From NCBI RefSeq assembly GCF_033118175.1, contig NC_083698.1, positions 73,563,001-73,627,000 of the forward strand: a stretch of DNA of 64,000 nucleotides. Direction: 5' to 3'. Numbering within the stretch: the first letter of the stretch is position 1; each line of letters opens with the position of its first letter. A program made the translations under genes and the position numbers. Shown in pieces: positions 51,923 to 63,080 of this stretch. This DNA comes from Dama dama (lineage: Eukaryota > Chordata > Mammalia > Artiodactyla > Cervidae). The notes beneath the pieces were generated by a model. The model ran no database searches, had not been told where the DNA came from, and was given only the letters and a program-made list of their open reading frames with translations.

Positions 51923-52143
51923 GTGTGCGCTTAGCCGCTTCAGTCGTGTCCGACTCTTGTGATTATGGACTGTAACCCACCAGATTCCTGTCCGTGGGAT
52001 TCTCCAGGCAACAGCACTGAAGTGGGCTGCCATTTCCTACTCCAAGGGGATTTTCCTGACTCAGGGATCAAACCCACGTCTCTTATGTCCCCTGGATTGG
52101 CAGGTGGATTCTTTCCCACTAGTGCCACCTGGGAAGCCCAAAA
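51923..52143 (-). mobile_element. Bov-tA-type SINE next to YKT6 3' end
   Basis: On the minus strand it runs from GGGCTTCCCAGGTGGCACTA to GTCGGACACGACTGAAGCGG. The 7-bp direct repeat CAAAGCA at 51,916 and 52,144 is the probable target-site duplication. The SINE is in the same orientation as YKT6, just beyond its predicted cleavage site. Confidence 0.9.
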
Positions 52144-52158
52144 CAAAGCACAGGACTA

Positions 52159-53897
52159 TTTTGGAATTTCAAAAGACAACTTTATCCAGACAGGAACCTT
52201 CCAAACAGAACACAAAGAAAAGTTAGGCAGCAGTTATTAAAATACACTTTGCCAAATGATTTAACATTAGAAGACAAGAGGAGCTGGGAGAAGGGTGGAT
52301 GCAGAGGTCTCGGCCAGCCCTACCCACCCTTGCCACCCTCTTCCCAATCTTGACCACCCCCCACCCCCCCAACCCCAGTACCTTCCAAAGTGGGAGTCAG
52401 ACAACTCTCAATCATCCCTAAGAGGTGGTCATGGCCACTTCAGAGACCAGTGAGCAGGCCAGGTCTGCACCTTTCAAGGGTAAACATGGCAGAACTCACG
52501 TTGGGTAAGCTACTTTTAGACCAAGTTCTCTGGCGGCACAGTGCCCAGAGAAAATGAGCAGCTGACAGGTAAGTGTCTTAGGGTGGGTCCTCAGAGGCCA
52601 CGCAGATCCCACTTCTGGCCCATGCCAGGGCATTCAGGGCCACAGGCACTTCCTGTCGGGGCAGTGGACCTCCTCGACAGGGCAAGAACAGAGGGCTCAG
52701 GGAAGCACAGCTGAGGATGAGACCACACTGGTTGATGCCACTCCAAGACGGGCATCCAAGGAGACTAAGTCTCAAGGGTGCGTCTTGAGCCTGTGTCCTC
52801 AGGAAGCGCAGCAGGGCACTAGGAGGCGGTTTACAACATGGCAGTGTGGCCCGAGGGACCAGCAAGGCTGACAAGAGCCTGGGACCTCCTGGGCTACTGC
52901 GTGGGTTGCCCCCTGCACCTGTTTTGAGGGCTGGGCCTCGGAGCCATAGGCCTCATGCTGCTGGGGGCGGGGGCGGGGTAGTGGTGCTCAGCAGTGTGTC
53001 TGCCGGGGGTTGGGCTGGAATGTGGACAGCTCAGCCCACAAGTGGATGCTGGGACCCCCAGGCTGGCTGGCATCTTCTCTTGGTGCCTGTAATGGTGGCC
53101 ACAGTGAAGGTCACTTGCTAAGACGTAAGTCCCAGGTGATTGTCAGAACAGTCTTTCTTGTCACCAGAGAGGCAAGTGACAACCATTCACAAGACCGCAG
53201 CACATGTGCTCTGATCCAGATGCTCAAAGTCAATTGGCAAGTCGGGGCAAGCGCCTCCTCCCCAACTTCTAGGGCTCTTGATGGAACTTGCTTGCTGGAT
53301 GGGTATCGCAGAAAGTCAAAGTCAACCTCAGCAGGAATGCAAACCAGGTCTCAGAATTTGTAAGTCCAGTAGCTGTCTCCTCCCAACATGGAAGCACTGG
53401 CCTGAGCCCCCCACCCCGCCCCCACGCCCATTGCAGCCCCACAGTGGCTGTCCCTCCCCAGTCCTGGAGTCAGGGCACCCTGCTCCCTGTAGTGTTAATA
53501 GTTAGTATACAGACAAAACCCAAACATGTGAAGATCCACAAACAGCTGGCTCTGAACCCCCCATGGGCCTTGCACAAGTCGGGGGCCCACATCCTTCCCA
53601 GGGGATTAGAAACGAGCCCTGCAGCATCTACAAAGTCACTGAGCTTTATGGTTCCATTTGGCCCCCAAATACACATTTAGGGGCCTCAGTATCTTTTCAA
53701 AAATAACTAGGCATGTGAATTTGAACGTTCCCCACCCCCAGGTCCCCATCCACCCTTCGGTTTCTCCCAGGAGCTCTAAAGCCGAAGTTGAATCTGTCCC
53801 ACTTGGGTTGTTGCGAAGTGGCTCTGCTTCCTGGGGGGCCGTGGTTCCGGTGTGAATGATGGTGACGTTCCAGCGCAGGGGCTTCTGCTGGCGGCCA
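52159..53897 (-). other. YKT6: YKT6 3' UTR
   Basis: The region downstream of the stop has no intron signal. No AATAAA or ATTAAA was found on the minus strand between 53,897 and 52,140; the best candidate is GATAAA (TTTATC at 52,181-52,186). Cleavage would then fall near 52,160, giving a 3' UTR of about 1.7 kb. The end position is inferred. Confidence 0.55.
52181..52186 (-). terminator. YKT6: Candidate non-canonical YKT6 poly(A) signal GATAAA
   Basis: The minus strand reads GTCTGGATAAAGTTGTCTTTT; GATAAA is an accepted weak variant hexamer and is followed by a GT/T-rich stretch. No better hexamer was seen in the 1.7 kb after the stop. Confidence 0.45.
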
Positions 53898-53933
53898 TCA
53901 CATGATTGCACAGCACGAGTTTTGTTTTCGGGC
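53898..53933 (-). CDS. YKT6: YKT6 exon 7: C-terminal CCAIM and stop
   Basis: This exon encodes ARKQNSCCAIM and stop TGA (53,898-53,900). Cys195 is the CAAX-type prenylation site and Cys194 a second lipidation site; both are essential for membrane attachment in the family. The acceptor on the minus strand is CTTTCAAG|GCC. Confidence 0.97.
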   Translation of the reverse strand, partial: ARKQNSCCAIM

Positions 53934-54599
53934 CTTGAAAGAGACAAAACAGAGCTGCAAGAGGTGGACCTCAGCACACACAGAGCTGGGAGTTCTGAGG
54001 GGACCAGTTGGCTTTACTAGGAGCTCTGGAACCACCAAGGAGAGAGAAGTGGAGGGAAGCCATCCAGAAGTAGTTCACACTCCCAAGATTATTCTGTCCA
54101 CCTTCCATTAATGCTATCGATAAGGGAGGAAACTTCCTATTGTTCAGCCGAGTATAAAGAACAAGAATGTCTCTTCCTTCGCTCCAGCCTTCACTCCCCA
54201 TAAAGTTATCTGACCCCATGGGGGTTTCTTACTAAGGATATCTTCAGAGAACAGAGAGGTACCCACTTGGTTCGTGGGGCCTCTGTTACCTTCTCCTTCA
54301 CCTCCTGTTCAGATACCTCCTAACCCCACAGGCATCTCCCTCCAAGGCACACCATGACAGCAAACGTGTGTGGGTTGACCAAGTAAATGCAGCACCCCTA
54401 CTGTCCAAACGGTGAAATAGTTCAGTCCAAGTTAACAAATTAGAAGTGTCGGAACCTTTTTGGGAAGGTGGCATACCTCAGACAGCATGGGTGAGGAGGA
54501 CCCATCCTCACCTTGGGGAGGTTGGGAGAGGGGGGGAAGCAGCCCAGAGGCAGGGGAAGCCGAGTGAAGGTGTGCCCAGGAGTGGCAGGCCAATCTCAC
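53934..54599 (-). other. YKT6: YKT6 intron 6
   Basis: 666 bp without a recognised exon or repeat. Confidence 0.85.
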
Positions 54600-54701
54600 C
54601 GTTTTATAGAAGGCTTTAGACTGTATTCCCAGCACTTCGGATTTGGATACCAGGTCATCGAGCTTCTCACCTCGTTCTAATAAAGACTCCATGGTGTTGT
54701 G
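54600..54701 (-). CDS. YKT6: YKT6 exon 6: SNARE motif with zero-layer Arg
   Basis: This exon encodes HNTMESLLERGEKLDDLVSK, then SEVLGIQSKAFYKT. LLERGEKL contains Arg163, the ionic zero-layer residue that defines R-SNAREs, within regular heptads. It is 102 bp. The donor is ACG|GTGAGA. Ile in VLGIQ replaces the Thr I recall in human. Confidence 0.97.
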
Positions 54702-56028
54702 CTGGACAAGAGGAAAGACACAAAAGAATGCCTTGCTCTGTTCACAAGGTGAGCAGACCCAAGTCCCTCGTGAAGCTCAGTCACAGCAAAGTGCTTCCTT
54801 TGGGCTCCTCCCGACATGAGCATCAACACACAGTGACCCAGACCTGCGGAGGACACAGGGCCTAGTGACCTTCCTGGAGGATCTAGAAGGTTCTAACTGG
54901 ACATAAAGCACTGCCCCCAAATCCTCCAAAGCAGAGGCTTAGATAGCCACACTCCAGGAGAGGTCCCCTGAGCCTGTATCTACACACACATATTCCTACT
55001 GCATAGCCATGTCATGCTTCCCCCAGGGGAACTGTGTCTGAATCTCACAACTATCAGCTCTGTGAGAGCCCCTCTGTACTTAGTGCAGACAGACCCTTTC
55101 CAAACACATGAGGGAGGGAGGTCCTCACAAGAGTCCCTAGCCCTGCCACCAGGGCCATCAGGAAGTGGCTGACTTGCTCCCACCCCAGATGGCCACTGCT
55201 GTAACTGCAAGGCCCTCAGAGGCAATTGGCATGACCCTAGGTTTGGACATATGAAATGACACAGAAGGAGAAATGAGCAAAAACATTCTTTATCTCTACA
55301 CATGGCTGAGCAACTCATATTTCCACCATAAAAAGTTAACTGGATCAAGACATGAATGGGATGGATAAAAGGCAGCGTGACCAGTAATCCAGATTTTACC
55401 ACTGCAGCCAGAATGGGCTGGGTGACCTGGACCCATCTGCTCTGTGGAGAGACAAGGAAAGACAGTGCGTGTGTGTCCCCTGCCTCTGTGTGCTTGCTCA
55501 CAGACTGAGGCTCTGAAGCAGCAGAAGGCAGAGACAGGGCTTGGTTAGCAAACATGGAGAAACGTTACAGAAGACAGAGAGGTGCCTGAACACAGTCATC
55601 TCTTAACTTTCATTCCAAAGCCAAGGTAGCCCAGAGTTTAAAAACAAAGGCAGAAAACAGCAATTGCAAACTAGATTTCAGATAAAATGCAGGGTTCCCG
55701 CTCTTCTGACTCAGGCCTGTTTCTGACAACTCGGGACCTGTATTTAGTCAGAGAGCCTCAGTCTGCACCGAAACCCACACTCTGAAAAGGAGGAACCTGC
55801 TGGGCTGTGGGTCAGGCTAAGGCAGGCACCATGGAGGTAGAACCACAGAGTGGCTGTCTGAGTGAGTCTGCTTTCAAGGCCTCTGATGCACAGGGCCAGG
55901 AGGGCCACCACCACTTTCAGAAGCACTTTGACTATAATTAAAACAAGCGTCAGCTGCATGGGCTTGACTGCTGGCAAATCCTTTTGCCTCTCAGTTTCTG
56001 AACTTGGTCTCCTAATTTACTTACTTAC
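54702..56028 (-). other. YKT6: YKT6 intron 5
   Basis: 1.3 kb. No exon or clear repeat; A/T-rich patches only. Confidence 0.85.
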
Positions 56029-56094
56029 CAGGATGATCTTGGTCTCATCCAGTTCAGCCTGCACTTTAGTCATGGGGTCAGCTTCTCGGGGGTT
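56029..56094 (-). CDS. YKT6: YKT6 exon 5: start of SNARE motif
   Basis: This exon encodes NPREADPMTKVQAELDETKI and IL. DPMTKVQAELDETK begins the SNARE coiled coil. It is 66 bp, phase 0/0. The acceptor is TCCTAG and the donor CTG|GTAAGT. Confidence 0.97.
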
Positions 56095-56364
56095 CTAGGA
56101 AAGAAGCAAAAATAAAAACGTCAGGACTGGAGTGGCTGCCTGGAAACAGGGCTCAAAACCAAGCAAGCTGTATATACTTTCGGAAGTTAAAAACCACAGG
56201 ATGCTTAAACGCATGCTGGAAAAGTGAAAGCCTGCCTAGGAGCTCAGGTTCCAGGTCCTAATGCGGGTTCCTGCGGTCTTCAGGAGGACATCAACCTCCA
56301 TACCATCCAGAGTCACAACCATCAGGGCTGTTGGCTTTTCTATTTCACAGCCTTTGCACCTTAC

Positions 56365-56469
56365 CTGGTATCTACTGAGGTGACTGTCCAGGCCTGTGTA
56401 CTGGATGGTATCAGGGGATCCAGTTGGCCAGTTTATCCTGTCGACCTGCTTGGAGAATTCGTCTAGTAC
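56365..56469 (-). CDS. YKT6: YKT6 exon 4: end of longin domain
   Basis: This exon encodes VLDEFSKQVDRINWPTGSPD, then TIQYTGLDSHLSRYQ, the last longin helix and the connector to the SNARE motif. It is 105 bp, phase 0/0, with acceptor GTCTTGCAG and donor CAG|GTAAGG. Several residues differ from the human sequence as I recall it (see findings). Confidence 0.97.
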
Positions 56470-57491
56470 CTGCAAGACAAAGGAGCTCAACAACAGCCCC
56501 ATCTCTGTGCTCATCCAAAAGAGGCTCTCAGGACCCCAGGACCCACAGAGGAAGGCAGAGGAGGATGGCTAATGGCAAGGGAGAAAATCTAGGTCCAAGT
56601 TTCTTCTTCTTCAGTATTCTTGGAATTAAAATCCAAGTATGCCCAGCCTCATAGGAACCTCATCTGGTAATGATAAATTATTAGAAATTCAAATTACAGA
56701 TTTCCACTTTTCTCAGGTTGTGACTTTACTGAACCTTTAATTTTTCAAAACATTTCTTCAAAAAAAAAAACAAAAACAATTCTTCAAAAAGGTAATCAGG
56801 TCATTTGAATTTAAGCAGCCACTAGACTTCATGCACTTATACGCATGTGTGTTTTAGGGGATGTGGGGCCAGGGTGTTGGAGGAGTTTATCATCCGCACC
56901 ACAAACACACACATTGAAGAATGAGGAGGCACCAGTCCCATACTGGGGAAAGAAGCAGTTGTAACTGCAGGAAGGGCCAGCAGGGGGACTCCTTGAGCAG
57001 AAGCGCGGCAGGTGGGGAGGAGCCTGGTGTGTGCAGGTATGGCCTGAAAGAGCAGAGGGGAAGAAGGGAGGTGGGTCATGGGGCAGAACATGCAGCCTAG
57101 TGTGGCTCAGAAGGAACTGAAAGTCACGACTTTCAGGGCGGAAGCAGGAGCAGAGCTGGCAAGAGGAGTGAGTGGGGGCGAAAGCACAGCCAGAGCTGAC
57201 CCGAGGGACCCACTGGGAAGAAGAGATGCTGGGACTCTGTGGCTGGCTGACAAGGAGAGCCAGGGTGGCCCCAGGGACACTAGTAGGATGAAAAGCAGAA
57301 ATCAGTGGGGGACAGGGGCAGGGCGGGATGAGACAGTCAGGAATGAGAAGGCTCCCAGACTGTCTCTTGGTTTAGAGTGAGGAGGCTGAAAGCAGGCTGA
57401 TTTTGGACACACTATTTCATCCCTCACGTCACTCCTGGTCCCAGTCCACGCCTGTCTGCCCAAGTATAGTCCAGCCAAGCTGCAAACTCAC
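56470..57491 (-). other. YKT6: YKT6 intron 3
   Basis: About 1.0 kb. An A-rich run lies at about 56,759-56,779; no exon. Confidence 0.85.
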
Positions 57492-57592
57492 CTTCTCTAG
57501 CAAGGTAAAAGCCACCCGGGATGGGTATTCACTGTCAGCAATGACCACTCCCGCAAGACTGTCATTTCTCACGTAGACATGGCACAGATATT
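57492..57592 (-). CDS. YKT6: YKT6 exon 3: longin domain core
   Basis: This exon encodes E(split)YLCHVYVRNDSLAGVVIAD, then SEYPSRVAFTLLEK, the beta strands and central helix of the longin fold. It is 101 bp. The acceptor is CTCCTTAG and the donor GAGAAG|GTGAGT. Confidence 0.97.
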
Positions 57593-58794
57593 CTAAGGAG
57601 ACAAGAGGATGACAAGAGGGCTTTAGACTTTCTCACCCCCCAAAGCCGCTGGACTGATAGATACAGTGCTGGGCTTCTGTCTTCTGGGTCAGCAAAGCGG
57701 CTCTGAGCCCGGTTTACGGTGAGGCCCTGCACATAGGGCAGCATGTGCAGGGGCTCTGCTGGCAGTGTGGTTCAACCCCTGCTTCAGCGTGAGTGAAAGT
57801 CCCAAGGCCCAGCGTGCAAAGCCAGGGTCGAAGGATCACCAGTGGTGCAGAAACATCCCAGGAAATGGCCCCAGCGGCTTGTCCAAGTCCCACCCTGAGC
57901 TTGAGGTCAGGCCCCACTGTCTTGGAAGCTGCAGCCCTCAGAGGTGCTCTGCTCTGCTCCCAAGCTGATGGGACTCTGGACAAGCTAAGTGGCTTCCATT
58001 TTCATATATACACAAGAAACTTGGTAAAAGATTTCCTGGCTTGAGCCTGTCAGGGCACCAGGTTTCCTCACTACAGCAACCTAGCCTGCTCCAGTCTGTG
58101 GTGAGCCTTGATGGGGATGGGGCAGGAGAGGGAGGAAGAGATAAAGCCCATCCAGAAAAAAATGAGCCACTGCTGGCTGGGGTCTCAAGTACGACTGTGC
58201 TGAAGTCATCGAATTATCAAAAGGTACGGCCTGTACAGGGCTTCTGCAAAACAGTCACAATCCTTGAAATGATATTTTGTCATTTGGAAAGGATTCAGAG
58301 GTGACATAGCTAACCAAATGCTCCTAAAACAAATGCCTAAAAATTCTTATAGGAAACCTGAATCATGAAGAAGAAAAAACTAAGGTCGTGAGGAAAAATA
58401 AGGGGTCTCCAGGCTCCTGGGCAAAAGCACTACACAGCACAGAATAGTTTTTCCTCAACAGGGCTGGGTAGAGGTCCTTTTCTGAGACGTTTACAACTCC
58501 AAAGGCAAAAGAGGACAAAGCAGGAAGGCTGCTTACTGCTCCAAGAGAGGCAGACCCTAATTGTAAGCGAGTCTAAGCTTTTGGGGGTGATTTAAGGAAG
58601 CAACCAACATACCAACAGTGGGCATAGAATTTTGCATAACAGGAAGTGTAGGAGGGAAGAGAGAAGCCAGTAGAGGATCGTGGTCCTGGGAACCCTCTCC
58701 ATCACAAGGCAGCCCCTCCGTGGACAGAACTCTAGGCCATCTGAGGTGGGGCAGCCAGGCCAGCACACGCTTACAAGGTGGTAGGTCTTCTTAC
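57593..58794 (-). other. YKT6: YKT6 intron 2
   Basis: 1.2 kb with no recognised exon or repeat. Confidence 0.85.
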
Positions 58795-58877
58795 CTTGTT
58801 CTTTCACAGAAGCTCGGCTGCCTTTTCCTGAGCGCTCCACAATCAGCTGACTTGTGAAGGTCATGAACTCCTGAACG
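58795..58877 (-). CDS. YKT6: YKT6 exon 2: longin domain
   Basis: This exon encodes (S)VQEFMTFTSQLIVERSGKG and SRASVKEQ, the first longin helix after the beta hairpin of exon 1. It is 83 bp. The acceptor is TTTCTTAG and the donor CAAG|GTAAGA. Confidence 0.97.
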
Positions 58878-59719
58878 CTAAGAAACACAACACATATTAC
58901 CTGTTCCTGTCACCTTGTCCCCAACACAATGCAAAGTGACCCCTGAGCTTATAGACTAAGGAGACATTGCTTCCTGGTTTCATTCCTTCCCTTCCAACCT
59001 TAGGAAGAACTAATAAACACTCTGTCGATGATCATGAATACAGATAATTACACATCATCACAACCATTCAAACCACATCTGCTTGCTACTGAGCAGACCC
59101 AAACAACCCACTTCCAGACTTTTGGGGAATCTTCTACAGGTTATAGTTAATTTAACATTTTGGTCAGAGTATGATTTGGGACACAGCAGAGAAGCAGCAG
59201 GCCAGCTCCTGTTCTCAAGGCTCCACTAACTCCCAAGAAGTGGGAAGAAATAAAATCTGTGATGGAGACACCTAAGTGGCAAAAACTGTTCAGCGGATGC
59301 ACAGTCAGTTATGGCAGCTGCCACACGCTGGACCCTGCAATGCGACAGTGAATGCTGGCTCCAGCCTCAGGTCGGGTGGGGCTAATCCATGGTACAGGCC
59401 TGGGACACTCTGGACGGAATTGAGGGCAAGGGCTCAGCCAAGACAAGGAAACAGAAAATGGTTTGTACCAAGGCTGAGGGAGACGAGGAGGTTCACAGGC
59501 CCAAGAAAAAGATGTGGCCAGAATGGAAGAGTCACAGGTGAAAACAGTCCAGCTGGAGGAACCAGAGTTAACAAGAAGCCTCTGACTGGGAATGTCATAT
59601 AAAGGGCTGTCAGTGCAGGGTCCTGACTTGTGGAATCCACAGTTGGTTCCAGCAGATTCATACACTCCTGAGATCACATCAAGAGCCACACAGCAGAGTG
59701 AGCACTCACAATGTCTGGA

Positions 59720-59875
59720 GTGGACTCCCCTGGCTGGGATCCCAGCTCCATCACTTACGAGATGTGTGACCTCTGGTAAGGGACTTACTGTACCGTGCTT
59801 TGTCTATAAATCGAGACGTGCTGTGATGACTAAATGAGCACTTAGCACGATGTCTGGCGCATAGTATTACTTGTT
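59720..59875. repeat. MIR SINE fragment
   Basis: TCCCAGCTCCATCACTTACG, then GTGTGACCTCTGGTAAGGGA and a CTAAATGAGCACTTAGCACG end follow the MIR consensus layout. Confidence 0.7.
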
Positions 59876-60934
59876 ATTAATATCCTGAGAGAGTGAATAG
59901 GACCAGAAAAATCCCTTAGAGGAAAGTCTGAAAATAAGGAAGTCCTTGCAATAAAACTAAAAAGAGACAGAGCTTAGAGTAGAACTATAATTAGACAAAG
60001 GAAGAACTGCAATAATTGTGACATTCTGCATACAAGAGCCAGAAAAGCTGGAAAATGTTTTAAAGCTCTGAGGTTCACATTCTGATAATCATGAGGTGGG
60101 CAGGACAGAAGAGAGGAGGACTTATGAGAAAAACAATGGGCTCAACTGGACTATATGTTGTTTTAAGAGACACTTGTAGAGATTTCCCTACAGTACTGCC
60201 GTTGTGTTAATCATCTGAAACTGGTCTGGATACCGAAAACCAGTGAGATGAAAGTCCGAAAGTGAAATCTCTGAGGATCCTCAGTAAATGTCAATAGGGG
60301 AAAGAGAGAAAGGAAAAGAATCAAGAGTTAACCAAGTTAACACCCAAAGTTCCATCACAGAAAAGCAGCAACACAGAACAGAGACTAGAGGTCACCATAG
60401 AGAATGCTAAGGATCAAGAAGGACCCAAAAAGAAGCAGAAAGTTTCAACAAAATAACAAGTGGAATTGTTTGAGATCCTGCCATCAAGCCACTCTCATCA
60501 AGAACAAAACAGCCCACTGGAGTAATGAAGATAGAACCCAGATGCCACCAGACCTGGAGATTGGGTGTCCACAGACACAGACTTTGTAGGACCTTTCTCC
60601 TTTTGTGCCTCAGTCACCGCCACCCCGCCCACAAACAGGCTGTTAAGTGTCTGTGGTATTTCTAACACACACTTGATTGCATTAAAGTGCCTCGCAAATG
60701 TTCAAAGGTTTTTAAGCCCTAAAACCTCCATGCTTCCTTCCACATCTTCACTGTAGAACGCTTTTGTACCACTAGAGCCCAACCGTAAAGAGCATACAAT
60801 TTGGGTTGGAGTCCTGGCTGGTTTGGTATCCATCTCCTGGGGCCTCAGTGACTTCCTCCATAATATGACAGAGTGTACCAGGAACTCTCACACCGAACTG
60901 TTGGAAAGCCCAGCCAGATAACACAAACGTGGCG

Positions 60935-61100
60935 CTTAAGGTGTGGCACGTGAGCTTCCTGGGTCAGAACCACTGAGTGGGATTTGCTGGTTTAAGATAC
61001 AGATTGCTGGAACTCAACTCGGCGTGAACCTAGAGGAATCTGCCCTTTCTCAAAGCCCCCCGGTCATTTCTATAGAGAAATTTTGAAAACCCCTGATTAC
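60935..61100. repeat. Possible MER5A-like fragment
   Basis: CAGATTGCTGGAACTCAACT, GAGGAATCTGCC and a TTTTGAAAACCCCTG end resemble a diverged MER5A-type MITE. Confidence 0.4.
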
Positions 61101-61179
61101 GGACTACATTCCAGAACGGGGTATGGCTTTTCACGATTGAAAGGAGGATGATTTCTCAAGAGGCACAATCCGCAGGCCG

Positions 61180-61690
61180 AGGAAAAGGCCACCGGCTCCA
61201 ATGCGGGAGGCCAAGCCCCGGGCCTCGATTCCCGGGCGGTCTCCAACCCGGACCCCGGGCCTCCCAGTCCGGGCGCCGCCCTCCTGGGCCCGCTCACCTG
61301 GCTCTCTGAAAAAAGCTGAAGGAGGACACATCGTATGCGGCCTTGAGCAGCACCGTCTTGGACTCGCCTTTATACAGGACGCTTAGGCTGTACAGCTTCA
61401 TGGCGCCGCGCCCTTGGGCTGGCCACCCGCCTGGCCGCGGCACCGGTTCGCAGGGAGCAGCGCAGCGCCGCCCCTCGAGGCCGCCGCCGGCTGCTGACGG
61501 GTCGGCCACCGGCTTCCTTCTCCTGGCTCGGGGTCCACTTCCGGTTCCGGTCAGGGGCTGCCACCCGAGGCCTAACGGAGTCTTTTCGTGCCCCGGATGC
61601 AGAAAGAAGCAGCCGGAAACACGAACGAGGTGGGTGGTGCGGGGTCCTGCGCGTGCGCGTGAGGCGCTGTCGGAATTCTAGTAGGCCACC
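61180..61690 (-). promoter_or_regulatory. YKT6: YKT6 CpG-island promoter
   Basis: A dense CG-rich block surrounds the YKT6 start. Upstream of the ATG are an ETS-type site (ACTTCCGGTTCCGG at 61,537-61,550, containing CCGGAAGT on the minus strand) and an NRF1-like alternating GCGCGTGCGCGTG at about 61,649-61,661. No TATA box was seen. This is the usual housekeeping promoter layout; the transcription start is not determined. Confidence 0.8.
61298..61401 (-). CDS. YKT6: YKT6 exon 1: start codon and longin N-terminus
   Basis: This exon encodes MKLYSLSVLYKGESKTVLLK, then AAYDVSSFSFFQRA and two bases of Ser. The ATG at 61,399-61,401 is preceded on the minus strand by GGCGCC; the peptide matches the invariant YKT6 N-terminus, which fixes the start. 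The donor is GCCAG|GTGAGC. The 104 bp form the first longin strands. Confidence 0.98.
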
Positions 61691-62397
61691 CCGCTGTCTT
61701 ACTGCGAGTCCTTATTCTCCTGCTGGCCTTATCTCTCCGAGGCCTTCTCCCTCCTTCCCTGGCCGTCCTGAGTCCTCCCAGCGCCCCCCGGCTTCTTCCC
61801 GGTCCTTCTGAGTACTGTAGGAACACCTGTGTCCCGGGGGCTGTCCTTCCTCTGAGCAGTGAGACCCAGAGCCCCACCCACACGCCAGTACTTTGTAAAC
61901 TCTACACCAGGGACTTTAATTTATGCGCGAACTGCCTTCTAGGAGTCTTTTGTAAATCAGATCTCCTTTTCGAGTGAAGGGTAGGGACATTTTCGAGGCT
62001 CCTGCTGGGAGGTGAAGGCTTGCCTCTTATTTTCAGTTAATTGAACCCTCTCTTGCCCTTCCCGCAGCTCCAAACTGAGGGAGCACTTGGCATACCATGA
62101 CTTGGAAAACCTCATTTTGCTTGAAATGTTGAAATAATGCTTTTTCAGTGGATGGGGGTGAATAAGGCTCAGTTCTCTGAGGGTAGTACGTCTTTTATCT
62201 TGTTTGTTAAATGGTATGTTATCAGAAAGCATCTTGCAGGACAGACACAGCTAAAAGGACCTTGATATTTGGAAATTGGAGGGAAGGTTACACAACCGTC
62301 GTGCTAGAAGCAGCCAGATCTGAAATGATGGGAAAGAGATGGTATGTTTGAAAAACCAATAGCATCACTCAAAACATGACTTCAATCAGAGTACCTC

Positions 62398-62560
62398 AGT
62401 CTTGTCACTGGTGATATTTTGGATTGGATAATTCTTTGTTGTTGCAGGCGGTCCATGCATCGTAGGCACCATTTCGGGTCTTTACCCCAACTAGATGCAA
62501 GTGGTACCCCAATGGCCATTTGGCAACCAAAAACGTCTCTGGACATTGCCACATGCGCTA
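62398..62560. mobile_element. hAT-Charlie MITE fragment, MER20-like
   Basis: GATATTTTGGATTGGATAAT, TCTTTGTTGTTGCAGGCGGT and GGCAACCAAAAACGTCTCTG with GACATTGCCACATG match the MER20 element in reverse-complement layout. Confidence 0.75.
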
Positions 62561-62959
62561 TTCTGCTGGCTGAAGGAAGTTCCCACCACCTGCCTTTTCA
62601 TTCAGCAGCCTTCTCATCGACCCTGGGTATTTTCAAGTGCAGGGGTGTGCGGAAGGGCTTTTTCCCATCCCCGACATTTTGGTACCAAACCTCAGGAACA
62701 GAGAGGCCAATGCCGGGCCAGTGTCTCAAAAAGATAGGACGCTGAACTGTGTGTAACCCATCCTGACTGCACTGACACAATTGCCCTGTAGGGGGCGGGT
62801 GAAAGCCATTTCCGAAGAAAATTCTGAGTCCGTTTTTTGGTTGTTTTTTTTTTTTTTTTTTGGCCACTGAACGTCAAACAAAAGGAGGAATCAGACGGAC
62901 AGTATTTGTTGGAATAGATTTAAATGTATTCACTTGAAACATAGTAGTAGTCGTCCTGA

Positions 62960-63080
62960 ACTTTCCCTTACACCAAGCACTTTGCATATGTGACCTCATT
63001 TAATCCTCACAAAAACAGGAAGATACTATTACCACTTTACAGATATACAAACTGAGATTCAGGTTAAGGAAATTGCTGGT
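62960..63080. repeat. MIR SINE fragment
   Basis: CCAAGCACTTTGCATATGTG, CTCATTTAATCCTCACAAAA and ACTTTACAGATATACAAACT are the typical MIR 3'-half pattern. Confidence 0.75.

Larger units (their letters stand above)
49532..52158. other. Intergenic region between convergent CAMK2B and YKT6
   Basis: About 2.6 kb without a recognised gene. It contains a degenerate CCACATGGCC/CCACGTGGCC repeat (50,451-50,578) and a Bov-tA SINE (51,923-52,143) just beyond the YKT6 3' end. A 294-codon minus-strand open frame (49,855-50,739) has no family resemblance. Confidence 0.85.
58878..61297 (-). other. YKT6: YKT6 intron 1
   Basis: 2.4 kb containing MIR-like fragments (about 59,720-59,875 and 60,800-60,900) and a degenerate MER5A-like piece (about 60,935-61,100). 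No exon was recognised. The CpG-rich promoter region extends into its first ~120 bp. Confidence 0.8.
52159..61560 (-). other. YKT6: YKT6 gene (complete)
   Basis: YKT6 is an R-SNARE with an N-terminal longin domain and no transmembrane segment. It acts in ER-Golgi, intra-Golgi, endosomal and autophagosome-lysosome fusion and is held on membranes by lipid. Seven coding exons with GT-AG introns join to 597 nt, giving 198 residues, the normal family length. The longin domain is about residues 1-130 (exons 1-4), the SNARE motif about 138-193 (exons 5-7) with zero-layer Arg163, and the C-terminus is CCAIM with the lipid-modified Cys194/Cys195. The gene lies antisense to and tail to tail with CAMK2B, as in human. 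No disruption was seen. Confidence 0.97.

Noticed and set aside
51940..52146. Minus-strand open frame inside the SINE at 51,923
   Set aside because: It is the stereotyped translation of a Bov-tA element, also seen at 63,702-63,926.
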